A stretch of 47,900 nt of DNA from Clostridiales bacterium (GTDB lineage: Bacteria > Bacillota > Clostridia > Lachnospirales > Lachnospiraceae): contig DUQJ01000184.1 in assembly GCA_012837865.1 (NCBI GenBank), forward strand, positions 1 to 47,900. Reading direction: 5' to 3'. Both the position numbers and the translations under genes were made by a program. The notes beneath the pieces were generated by a model that worked only from the letters and a program-made list of their open reading frames with translations, did not search any database and was not told the DNA's origin. Below, piece after piece: positions 9,020 through 16,163 of the stretch; within the stretch, counting starts at the first letter, position 1, and every line of letters starts with the position of its first letter.

Positions 9020-10558
9020 ATGTTTAGTAAATCGTATAGTGCTACAATTCTAGGTATTGACCCCATTATTATTACAATCGAAGTTGATGTTAGTGATGGT
9101 TTCCCGTCATTTGATATGGTTGGTTTATTAGGATCTGAGGTCAAAGAGGCAAGGGAAAGAGTCAGAATTTCAATTAAAAATTCTGGGTATAGTTTAAAAG
9201 CCAAACGCGTCACTGTTAATCTTTCGCCGGCAGATATTCGTAAAGAAGGAACTGCTTTTGACCTTCCTGTTGCATTCGCAATATTATCATCCTATGGTTA
9301 CATTAACGATAAATATTTTAAAGATACCCTAGTTGTTGGAGAGTTGGGTTTGAACGGTAAAGTAAATAGAGTAAATGGGATTTTATCTATTATACATACT
9401 GCAAAACAAGAAGGGTTTAAAAAATGTATAATTCCTTATGATAATATTAATGAAGCCTTAATTATTGAGAACATTGAAATATATGCAGTTAAATCATTAA
9501 AAGAGGCAATTGATGTTATTGATAAGGGTCAGATGATGAAAATTCAAAAGAATGCTTATGATTATAATTTTAACAAAAAAGATTATAATGCAAATTATGA
9601 TTTCAGCAATATTATAGGTCAAGGCTTTGCTAAAAGAGGTATGGAAATTGCTGCCTCAGGTATGCATAATATGTTAATGATAGGGCCACCCGGATCTGGA
9701 AAGACCATGTTAGCAAAAAGTGCCTCGACAATTTTACCAGATCTTACATTCGATGAAGCTATGGAAGTTTCTAAAATATATAGTATATCAGGCTTATTAA
9801 AAGATAAGCCATTTGTTACAAATAGACCATTTAGACACCCTCATCATACAATATCAACAACGGCCTTAGTTGGAGGAGGAAGGATACCTAAACCGGGAGA
9901 ATTAACCTTAGCCCATCTAGGTGTTTTGTTTTTAGATGAATTGCCTGAATTTAACAAGAGTATAATAGAACTCTTGCGACAGCCCTTAGAAGACCGACAT
10001 ATATCTATTACAAGATTATCTGGAAGATTTGAATTTCCGACGAACTTTATGTTAGTAGCAGCTATGAATCCATGTAATTGTGGTTTTTATCCAGATAGAA
10101 ACAAATGCGAATGTTCGATTAATAATATTAAACGATATCTATCTAAAATATCTAAACCAATATTAGATCGTTTTGATATATCTGCAGAAGTATTACAGGT
10201 TGATTACAAAGATTTAAAAATAAAAACACAAGGGGAATTATCGGATAATATAAAAAAACGGGTAGAAATTGCAAGGGAAATACAATTAGATAGATATAAA
10301 GGGAAAGATATATATTATAATTCTGAATTAAATATAAAAGAAATTGAACAATTTTGTAGACTAGGAGAAAAAGAACAAAAACTTATAGAGCTAGCATATA
10401 AGAAAATGAATTTAAGTGCCCGAGGTTATCATAAAATACTAAAAGTATCAAGAACGATTGCTGATTTAGAAGAATCAACTTCTATTAAAGAACATCATAT
10501 TAGTGAAGCTTTAAGTTATCGTGGATTAGATACAAAGTATTGGGGGAACAAATTATGA
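9020..10558 (+). CDS. comM: YifB/ComM family Mg chelatase-like AAA+ ATPase
   Basis: A hexameric AAA+ helicase of the ComM/YifB family, which promotes branch migration during natural transformation in Gram-negatives; its role in clostridia is less clear. The 512-residue protein has the N-terminal ChlI-like domain (residues 1-~165, with GFPSFDMVGLLGSEVKEARERV and VNLSPADIRKEG). The ATPase domain follows, with Walker A GPPGSGKT at 222-229, Walker B VLFLDELPEF and the PCNCGFYP cysteine segment. A C-terminal lid contains LSARGYHKILKVSRTIADLE. The ATG has AAAGGAG upstream, within a hairpin. It overlaps dprA by 4 bases (ATGA), so the two DNA-uptake genes are translationally coupled. Confidence 0.95.
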   Translation: MFSKSYSATILGIDPIIITIEVDVSDGFPSFDMVGLLGSEVKEARERVRISIKNSGYSLKAKRVTVNLSPADIRKEGTAFDLPVAFAILSSYGYINDKYFKDTLVVGELGLNGKVNRVNGILSIIHTAKQEGFKKCIIPYDNINEALIIENIEIYAVKSLKEAIDVIDKGQMMKIQKNAYDYNFNKKDYNANYDFSNIIGQGFAKRGMEIAASGMHNMLMIGPPGSGKTMLAKSASTILPDLTFDEAMEVSKIYSISGLLKDKPFVTNRPFRHPHHTISTTALVGGGRIPKPGELTLAHLGVLFLDELPEFNKSIIELLRQPLEDRHISITRLSGRFEFPTNFMLVAAMNPCNCGFYPDRNKCECSINNIKRYLSKISKPILDRFDISAEVLQVDYKDLKIKTQGELSDNIKKRVEIAREIQLDRYKGKDIYYNSELNIKEIEQFCRLGEKEQKLIELAYKKMNLSARGYHKILKVSRTIADLEESTSIKEHHISEALSYRGLDTKYWGNKL

Positions 10559-11655
10559 GACAAATTGAATATCAATATTGGTTAGCAAATATACAAGGGA
10601 TAGGAATAAAAAAAAGACAGAAACTATTAAATGAATTTCATAATGCAGAAAATGTATTCAAAGCATCAAAATACAAATTACTTAAAACATTTTTAAATAA
10701 AAAAGATATTGATAATATTATTAATAGCAAGAACATAGATAATATTAAAAGAGAGTTAGAGGAACTTGATAAAAAAGGAATTGATTTTATTACAATTGAA
10801 AATAATACTTACCCCGCTAAACTTAGAGAAATTTATGACCCACCCTACGCCTTATATGTAAAAGGGAAATTACCCTCTGAGAATGAAAAAGTAATTGCCG
10901 TTGTTGGAGCTAGAGATTGCAGTGACTACGGGATTGAAGTGGCCACTTATTTGACTAATAAGCTTGCAAAAAACGGGATAAGTATTGTAAGTGGATTGGC
11001 ACGGGGGATAGATTATTATTCACACAAAGGAGCCTTGTCATCTAATGGAATAACATATGCAGTATTAGGATCTGGAGTTGATATATGTTATCCTATAGAA
11101 AACTTTAACATTTATATGGATATGCAAAAACAAGGTGGAGTTATTTCGGAATATAAACATGGTAGCAAACCATTACCACATAACTTTCCAATGAGAAATA
11201 GAATGATTAGCGGATTATCAGATGGTATATTAGTTGTAGAAGCACGTCAAAAGAGTGGTTCGCTAATAACTGTTGACATGGGTTTAGACCAAGGTAAAGA
11301 AATATATTCAGTTCCTGGTAGGATAACAGATAAGTTAAGTTATGGATGTAATAACCTTCTAGGAATGGGTGCTAAAATAGTTACTACACCTGATGATATC
11401 TTAGAAGATTTATTAGACAATTACAAAGAATTTGACAATAATTCTAAAATAAACATTAAAATACTTGAAAATGAAGAAAAAGTAGTGTATGCTTGTCTAG
11501 GCTTTACGCCAAAACATATAGATGAGGTGCAAACCGAAACAAATATGAATATCACACAACTAATAACGACTTTACTGAGTCTTGAAATGAAGGACTATAT
11601 ATACCAGTCTAGCAAAAATTATTATTCGAAAAGACTCAATATAGATATAAATTAA
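10555..11655 (+). CDS. dprA: DNA-processing protein DprA
   Basis: Binds incoming single-stranded DNA and loads RecA during transformation. In many non-competent bacteria it is also kept, perhaps for recombination. The 366-residue protein has an N-terminal helical (SAM/HhH-like) region, then the Rossmann-like DprA core with VVGARDCSDYG, IVSGLARGIDYYSH and AVLGSGVDICYP. MRNRMISGLSDGILVVEA and GSLITVDMGLDQGKEIYSVPG follow, and the C-terminus resembles the DprA winged helix. I chose the ATG at 10555, which overlaps the comM stop as ATGA and has GGGGGA 7 bases upstream; a TTG at 10540 precedes that ribosome-binding site. Confidence 0.95.
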   Translation: MRQIEYQYWLANIQGIGIKKRQKLLNEFHNAENVFKASKYKLLKTFLNKKDIDNIINSKNIDNIKRELEELDKKGIDFITIENNTYPAKLREIYDPPYALYVKGKLPSENEKVIAVVGARDCSDYGIEVATYLTNKLAKNGISIVSGLARGIDYYSHKGALSSNGITYAVLGSGVDICYPIENFNIYMDMQKQGGVISEYKHGSKPLPHNFPMRNRMISGLSDGILVVEARQKSGSLITVDMGLDQGKEIYSVPGRITDKLSYGCNNLLGMGAKIVTTPDDILEDLLDNYKEFDNNSKINIKILENEEKVVYACLGFTPKHIDEVQTETNMNITQLITTLLSLEMKDYIYQSSKNYYSKRLNIDIN

Positions 11656-11684
11656 GTAATATGTAGAAATGAGGGAAATAACAA

Positions 11685-13754
11685 ATGCCTAGATATCTTG
11701 TAATTGTAGAATCACCTGCAAAGGCAAAAACAATTAAAAAATTTTTAGGGAAGAATTATGAAGTTCTTGCATCTAATGGACATGTAAGAGATTTACCCAA
11801 AAGCCGGTTAGGCATAGATACTGAGAATGACTATGAACCAAGGTATATTACTATAAGGGGTAAAGGGGAAATTCTTGCTAAATTAAGAAAAGAAGTTAAA
11901 AAATCGGATAAAGTTTTCCTTGCAACTGACCCTGATCGTGAAGGGGAAGCTATTTCATGGCATTTATCTAAAGCATTAAAACTAGATGAAGATAATATTA
12001 TGAGAATAACTTTTAATGAAATAACAAAAAGTGCTATTAAAGACTCTATAAAAAAACCTAGAAATATTGATATGGATTTAGTAGATGCTCAGCAAGCGAG
12101 AAGAATCCTAGATAGAATGGTTGGATATAAAATAAGTCCTGTACTATGGGTGAAAATAAAAAGAGGTTTAAGTGCAGGTAGAGTTCAATCTGTAGCATTA
12201 AGATTAATATGCGATAGAGAAGAAGAAGTCAATGCATTTGTACCAGAAGAATATTGGAATTTAGAAGCATCATTTGATATAAAGGGAAAAAGCAAACTGT
12301 TAATTGCAAAATATTTAAAAAACGCTTCACAAAAAACAATTAAAAGCCGTCAAGAAATGGATGAACTCTTGGATTTATTATCAAAATCAGATTTTGTAGT
12401 TGAGAGTATCAAAAAAAATGAGAGAACAAAAAAATCTCCAATGCCATTTATTACAAGCACATTACAACAAGAAGCTGCTAAGACTTTAAACTATTCCACG
12501 CAAAAAACAATGAGATTGGCTCAACAATTATATGAAGGAATAGATATTAAGGGCCATGGTACTGTGGGTTTAATAACATACTTGCGTACAGATTCAATTA
12601 GGATTAGTGACGAAGCTAAATTAGAGGCTAATAAATATATTGAAGAAAACTATGGTGCAGAATATATTATTGAGGATAAAAAAGAAGAAAAGGTTAATAA
12701 GAAGATTCAAGATGCTCATGAAGCAATTAGACCTACTAACATCGAATTTTCACCTGATATGGTTAAAGCATCACTTACTAGAGACTTATTCAGATTATAC
12801 CAATTAATTTGGAAGAGATTCACTGCAAGTTGCATGAAAGCAGCAATCTATGAAACAACTTCAATGAGAATAAATAATAGTAATATAATCTTTTCTGCTT
12901 CTGGTTCGGAAATAATTTTTGATGGTTTTATGAAGGTATATGTTTCTGATAAAGATGAAATTAAAGATAAGATAGATTTTGGTAAACTAAAAGCTGGAGA
13001 TAAACTTTCATTAATCGAATTAACCGATAGCCAACATTTTACTCAACCACCAGCATATTACAACGAGGCTTCTTTAGTTAAAACCTTAGAGGAGTTGGGA
13101 ATTGGAAGACCAAGTACTTATGCACCAACTATAACGACTATATTAGCAAGAAGATATATTGTTAAAGAAGAAAAGAATCTATATGTTACTGAATTAGGGG
13201 AGGCTGTAAATAATATTATGGTTGCTGCATTCCCAAGTGTAATAAATGCTAATTTTACTGCTAGTTTAGAAGCATTATTAGATAGTGTCGAGGATGGTAC
13301 TATTCATTGGAAGACTGTAATTAGAAACTTTTATCCAGATTTGGATGAAGCTGTACAAAAAGCAGAAGCAGATTTAGAGAAAATAGTAATAGAAGATGAA
13401 GTTACAGAAGAAATATGTGAACAATGTGGTAAGAATATGGTTATCAAATATGGACCATATGGTAAATTCTTAGCTTGTCCAGGATTTCCTGAATGTAGAA
13501 ATGCAAAACCACATTTTGAAAAGATTGGTGTAGAATGTCCTTTATGTGGAGAAGATATTGTTTTAAGAAAATCTAAAAAAGGAAGAAAGTTTTATGCTTG
13601 TATAAAAAGTCCGGATTGTGAATATATGAGTTGGCCAAGACCATCTAAAATTAAATGTGAAAAATGTAATGGTTTAATGTTAGAAAAAGGCAAGAAGCTA
13701 ATGTGTGCAAGTGTAGAATGCGGATATGTTACAGAAATAGAAACAAATGACTAA
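11685..13754 (+). CDS. topA: DNA topoisomerase I
   Basis: Type IA topoisomerase that relaxes negative supercoils. The 689-residue protein begins with the Toprim domain (LVIVESPAKAKTIKKFLG, ATDPDREGEAISWHL). The toroidal core carries the catalytic tyrosine Y299 in GLITYLRTDSIRIS, and PPAYYNEASLVKTLEELGIG follows. The C-terminus has three four-cysteine zinc ribbons (CEQCGKNM..., CPLCGEDI..., CEKCNGLM...), the last with CASVEC. Its ribosome-binding site is GAGGGA. The dprA-topA order matches Bacillus, but the trmFO-xerC(codV)-clpQ-clpY block that follows topA there is absent and codY comes next. Confidence 0.98.
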   Translation: MPRYLVIVESPAKAKTIKKFLGKNYEVLASNGHVRDLPKSRLGIDTENDYEPRYITIRGKGEILAKLRKEVKKSDKVFLATDPDREGEAISWHLSKALKLDEDNIMRITFNEITKSAIKDSIKKPRNIDMDLVDAQQARRILDRMVGYKISPVLWVKIKRGLSAGRVQSVALRLICDREEEVNAFVPEEYWNLEASFDIKGKSKLLIAKYLKNASQKTIKSRQEMDELLDLLSKSDFVVESIKKNERTKKSPMPFITSTLQQEAAKTLNYSTQKTMRLAQQLYEGIDIKGHGTVGLITYLRTDSIRISDEAKLEANKYIEENYGAEYIIEDKKEEKVNKKIQDAHEAIRPTNIEFSPDMVKASLTRDLFRLYQLIWKRFTASCMKAAIYETTSMRINNSNIIFSASGSEIIFDGFMKVYVSDKDEIKDKIDFGKLKAGDKLSLIELTDSQHFTQPPAYYNEASLVKTLEELGIGRPSTYAPTITTILARRYIVKEEKNLYVTELGEAVNNIMVAAFPSVINANFTASLEALLDSVEDGTIHWKTVIRNFYPDLDEAVQKAEADLEKIVIEDEVTEEICEQCGKNMVIKYGPYGKFLACPGFPECRNAKPHFEKIGVECPLCGEDIVLRKSKKGRKFYACIKSPDCEYMSWPRPSKIKCEKCNGLMLEKGKKLMCASVECGYVTEIETND

Positions 13755-13782
13755 GTTAACAGTTAAAATACAAGAAAAAGCA

Positions 13783-13811
13783 TTGTTTTCAAATTATAAA
13801 CATGGTAGAAT
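13783..13811 (+). promoter_or_regulatory. Putative sigma-A promoter for codY
   Basis: TTGTTT (13783-13788), a 17-base spacer and TAGAAT (13806-13811), with TGG before the -10 giving an extended motif. It lies in the 107-base topA-codY gap about 50 bases upstream of the codY start. Confidence 0.6.
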
Positions 13812-13861
13812 GTTTCTATTCATATAAAACATAATAAGTTCATTGAAAAGGAGGAGCGTTA

Positions 13862-14635
13862 ATGAGCGTGCAACTACTTGATAAGACTAGGATGATTAAT
13901 AATTTACTCCATAGTAATACTTCTCATAAAATCATATTTAATGATATATGTAAAATACTTAGTGGGGTTATAAATTCTAATGTTATGGTTATTAGTAATA
14001 AAGGAAAGATACTCGGACTACACAATAGGAATGATGTAGATGAAATTAAAGAATTATTAAAAAACAGTGTAGGTAAGCATGTTGATGCTTTACTTAATCA
14101 AAGATTGCTGAATGTTTTATCAACTAAAGAAAATGTTAATTTAGCTACATTAGGCTTTATTAAAGGTGTAAAGGACAAATACCAAGGACTTGTTTCTCCA
14201 ATTGAAATTAGTAGCAAAAGACTAGGAACACTATTTGTTTATAAAATAGATGGCTCATACGACTTAGAAGATATAATTTTAAGCGAATACAGTACAACAG
14301 TTATTGGTTTAGAGATGATGAGATCTGTTAATGAAGAAAATGCAGAAGAACAAAGAAAAAAGCATGTTGTTAAATCAGCAATTAATACTTTATCACTTTC
14401 TGAGTTAGAAGCAATAAATCACATATTCAAGGAACTTGATGGTACAGAGGGAATACTAGTTGCAAGTAAAATAGCTGATAGAGTAGGTATAACAAGGTCC
14501 GTAATTGTAAATGCATTAAGGAAATTTGAAAGTGCAGGAGTTATAGAATCAAGATCCTCAGGTATGAAGGGAACATATATTAAAATTTTAAACGATGTAG
14601 TATTTGATGAAATTAAAAAAGTAAAAAGCAAATAA
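13862..14635 (+). CDS. codY: GTP-sensing global transcriptional regulator CodY
   Basis: Branched-chain amino acid- and GTP-responsive DNA-binding protein that represses starvation genes, motility and often virulence genes in low-GC Gram-positives. The 257-residue protein has the usual N-terminal GAF-like ligand domain (LLDKTRMINNLLH, LGTLFVYK) and the C-terminal winged helix with ASKIADRVGITRSVIVNAL and SRSSGMKGTYIK, which is nearly invariant in the family. The ribosome-binding site AAGGAGGAGCGTTA is strong. It lies immediately upstream of the fla/che operon, as in Bacillus, but separated from it by a terminator and a 283-base gap. Confidence 0.97.
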   Translation: MSVQLLDKTRMINNLLHSNTSHKIIFNDICKILSGVINSNVMVISNKGKILGLHNRNDVDEIKELLKNSVGKHVDALLNQRLLNVLSTKENVNLATLGFIKGVKDKYQGLVSPIEISSKRLGTLFVYKIDGSYDLEDIILSEYSTTVIGLEMMRSVNEENAEEQRKKHVVKSAINTLSLSELEAINHIFKELDGTEGILVASKIADRVGITRSVIVNALRKFESAGVIESRSSGMKGTYIKILNDVVFDEIKKVKSK

Positions 14636-14640
14636 ACAAT

Positions 14641-14679
14641 AAAAAGGACTTCAAAAGAATATAATTGAACTCCTTTTTT
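14641..14679 (+). terminator. Intrinsic terminator of codY
   Basis: AAAAAGGACTTC (14641-14652) pairs with GAACTCCTTTTT (14667-14678) through 8 bp, one C-C mismatch and 3 more bp, and the right arm runs into TTTTTTG. It starts 5 bases after the codY stop, so the flagellar operon probably begins with its own promoter. Confidence 0.78.
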
Positions 14680-14693
14680 GTTTTGTGAAAATT
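14679..14693. promoter_or_regulatory. CodY-box-like sequence upstream of flgB
   Basis: TGTTTTGTGAAAATT matches the CodY consensus AATTTTCNGAAAATT with three mismatches. It lies just after the codY terminator and about 105 bases upstream of the proposed flgB promoter. CodY is known to bind upstream of fla/che in Bacillus. A three-mismatch hit in AT-rich DNA is weak evidence. Confidence 0.25.
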
Positions 14694-14797
14694 ATGGATA
14701 AAATGGGAGCAATATACTAAAAGTTGCTAAGATTCAGCTAATATGCATTATTGTGTAAAAAACCCTAGTAGTTAATGACTATAAATACAAATATGCC

Positions 14798-14826
14798 TTG
14801 TCATCTTATGAAAGATATAATAGAAT
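14798..14826 (+). promoter_or_regulatory. Putative sigma-A promoter of the fla/che operon
   Basis: TTGTCA (14798-14803; 5 of 6 consensus), a 17-base spacer and TAGAAT (14821-14826; 5 of 6). The predicted start near 14833 leaves a leader of about 86 bases before flgB. The -10 hexamer is the same as that proposed for codY. This would be the equivalent of the Bacillus fla/che sigma-A promoter. Confidence 0.6.
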
Positions 14827-14830
14827 GTAG

Positions 14831-14856
14831 TTAATATATCTTGTATTTTGCGATAT
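14831..14856 (+). promoter_or_regulatory. Possible sigma-D-type promoter
   Basis: TTAA (14831-14834), a 14-base spacer and TGCGATAT (14849-14856) resemble the SigD/FliA pattern TAAA-N15-GCCGATAT with three mismatches and a spacing one base short. It lies inside the leader and overlaps the leader stem-loop. A SigD gene is in the same operon, so autoregulation would make sense, but the match is only partial. Confidence 0.28.
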
Positions 14857-14883
14857 GACAATAAAAAGGAATACAAGCTATAT
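14834..14883 (+). promoter_or_regulatory. Stem-loop in the flgB leader
   Basis: ATATA-T-CTTGTATT (14834-14847) pairs with AATACAAG-C-TATAT (14870-14883): 8 bp, one mismatch, 5 bp, around a 22-base loop. It begins at the predicted transcription start, so it would be a 5'-terminal RNA structure. No T-run follows, so it is not a terminator. Confidence 0.5.
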
Positions 14884-14918
14884 GCTAATTATAATTTAAT
14901 CGAAAGGGGTATGATGAA

Positions 14919-15308
14919 ATGATACGATCAAGTGCTTTTAATTATGTTGATGTATTAAATAAAGCAGCAGATGCAAGTTGGACGAGAAATGAAGTTATTG
15001 GTAATAATATAGCAAATGTAGATACTCCTGGATATAAAAGAAAAGATGTACATTTTGATTCATATTTACTTTCTGAGATTGCTAGAAATGGTAACTCTAA
15101 TAATGGAATCTCACAAGCTAGATTAAATTCATTGAATCCAACGATATATACAGATAATTCAGCTCTAAGCTATAGGTTAGATGGCAATAATGTTAATATT
15201 GATACAGAATCATCTAATCTAGCACAAAATCAAATCAGATATTATACTTTGATAGACTCAATGACCCAGGAATTTAACAGAATAAAAACAGTGTTAAATG
15301 CAAAATAA
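14919..15308 (+). CDS. flgB: Flagellar basal body rod protein FlgB
   Basis: Proximal rod subunit exported by the flagellar type III system and assembled inside the cell envelope. The 129-residue protein has the rod/hook N-terminal signature NEVIGNNIANVDTPGYKRKDV and the C-terminal NQIRYYTLIDSMTQEFNRIKTVL, which pair in the assembled axial coil. I chose the ATG at 14919, 9 bases after AAAGGGG. Two upstream ATGs (14911, 14914) are out of frame with it and open a three-codon ORF (Met-Met-Lys) whose TGA at 14920-14922 overlaps this start. It is the first gene of the fla/che operon. Confidence 0.95.
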   Translation: MIRSSAFNYVDVLNKAADASWTRNEVIGNNIANVDTPGYKRKDVHFDSYLLSEIARNGNSNNGISQARLNSLNPTIYTDNSALSYRLDGNNVNIDTESSNLAQNQIRYYTLIDSMTQEFNRIKTVLNAK

Positions 15309-15326
15309 TTGTAAAGGAGTAGAATC

Positions 15327-15764
15327 ATGTCGGTAATGAATGGAATGAATATTAGTGCGAGTGGAATGACTGCTCAGAGATTAAGAATGGATATAATATC
15401 CCAGAATATTGCTAATGTCAATACAACTAGAGATGAGAATGGCAACCCATACAAGAAAAAGAATGTCGTTTTTGCTGAAAAGAATAATACACCGTTTGGA
15501 AATATATTAATGAAAGCTTCTGGTACTACTGGCAATGGGGTTAAAGTAGTAAAGATTACAGAAGATGATAAAACGCCTATGAAGATGGTATATGATCCTT
15601 CCCATCCCGATGCGAACAATGATGGATATGTTTCATATCCTAATGTTAATACAGTACAAGAAATGACAGATTTAATTAGTGCAACAAGATCATATGAAGC
15701 TAATGTTACGGCTTTCAATGCAAGTAAATCGATGGCTTTAAAAGGCTTGGAAGTTGGTAAATAA
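15327..15764 (+). CDS. flgC: Flagellar basal body rod protein FlgC
   Basis: Proximal rod protein of 145 residues. It has the rod-family N-terminal motif SGMTAQRLRMDIISQNIANVNTTR and the typical FlgC C-terminus MTDLISATRSYEANVTAFNASK. The DPSHPDANNDGYVSYPNVN stretch is characteristic of FlgC and tells it apart from FlgB and FlgG. AAAGGAG lies upstream of the ATG, and flgB ends 18 bases before. Confidence 0.97.
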   Translation: MSVMNGMNISASGMTAQRLRMDIISQNIANVNTTRDENGNPYKKKNVVFAEKNNTPFGNILMKASGTTGNGVKVVKITEDDKTPMKMVYDPSHPDANNDGYVSYPNVNTVQEMTDLISATRSYEANVTAFNASKSMALKGLEVGK

Positions 15765-15785
15765 TAAGATTAGCGGGAGGTAATT

Positions 15786-16091
15786 ATGGATATTAAATCT
15801 ATAAATAATTTCAAGGTATTAGATGTTTTTGATAATAAAACTAACAAAATAGGAAAAAAAAATGAAACATTTGAAAATATATTTGAATCAATTAAAAACA
15901 TGGTAAATGAAACAAGTAAATACAATGATATAGCACAACAAGAAGAAATGGCATATGCAATGGGTATTAAAAATAATACTCATGATTTAGCAGTTGCACA
16001 ACAAAAAGCAAATTTATCATTACAATATACAGTATCAATTAGAAATCATATTTTAGATGCTTACAAGGAAATTATGAATATGCAGTTTTAA
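15786..16091 (+). CDS. fliE: Flagellar hook-basal body complex protein FliE
   Basis: FliE joins the MS ring to the rod and is among the first rod substrates exported. The 101-residue protein ends in the conserved pattern AVAQQKANLSLQYTVSIRNH followed by ILDAYKEIMNMQF. A GGGAGG ribosome-binding site precedes the ATG. It follows flgC by 21 bases, in the standard flgBC-fliE order. Confidence 0.94.
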   Translation: MDIKSINNFKVLDVFDNKTNKIGKKNETFENIFESIKNMVNETSKYNDIAQQEEMAYAMGIKNNTHDLAVAQQKANLSLQYTVSIRNHILDAYKEIMNMQF

Positions 16092-16110
16092 TATAATCAA
16101 TTTTATATTT

Positions 16111-16126
16111 AGAATAATTGTATTCT
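16111..16126 (+). repeat. Small hairpin between fliE and fliF
   Basis: AGAATA and TATTCT form a perfect 6-bp stem with a 4-base loop in the 72-base fliE-fliF gap. A second pairing is possible between AATAATT (16113-16119) and AATTATT (16134-16140). It is AU-only apart from two G-C pairs and would be weak. Confidence 0.3.
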
Positions 16127-16163
16127 GGTTCATAATTATTACTATTATGAGGTGTTATATTAA

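Noticed and set aside
14690-14918. c-di-GMP riboswitch before flgB, as in some clostridia
   Set aside because: No GEMM-like conserved core could be found, and most of the gap lies upstream of the predicted transcription start.
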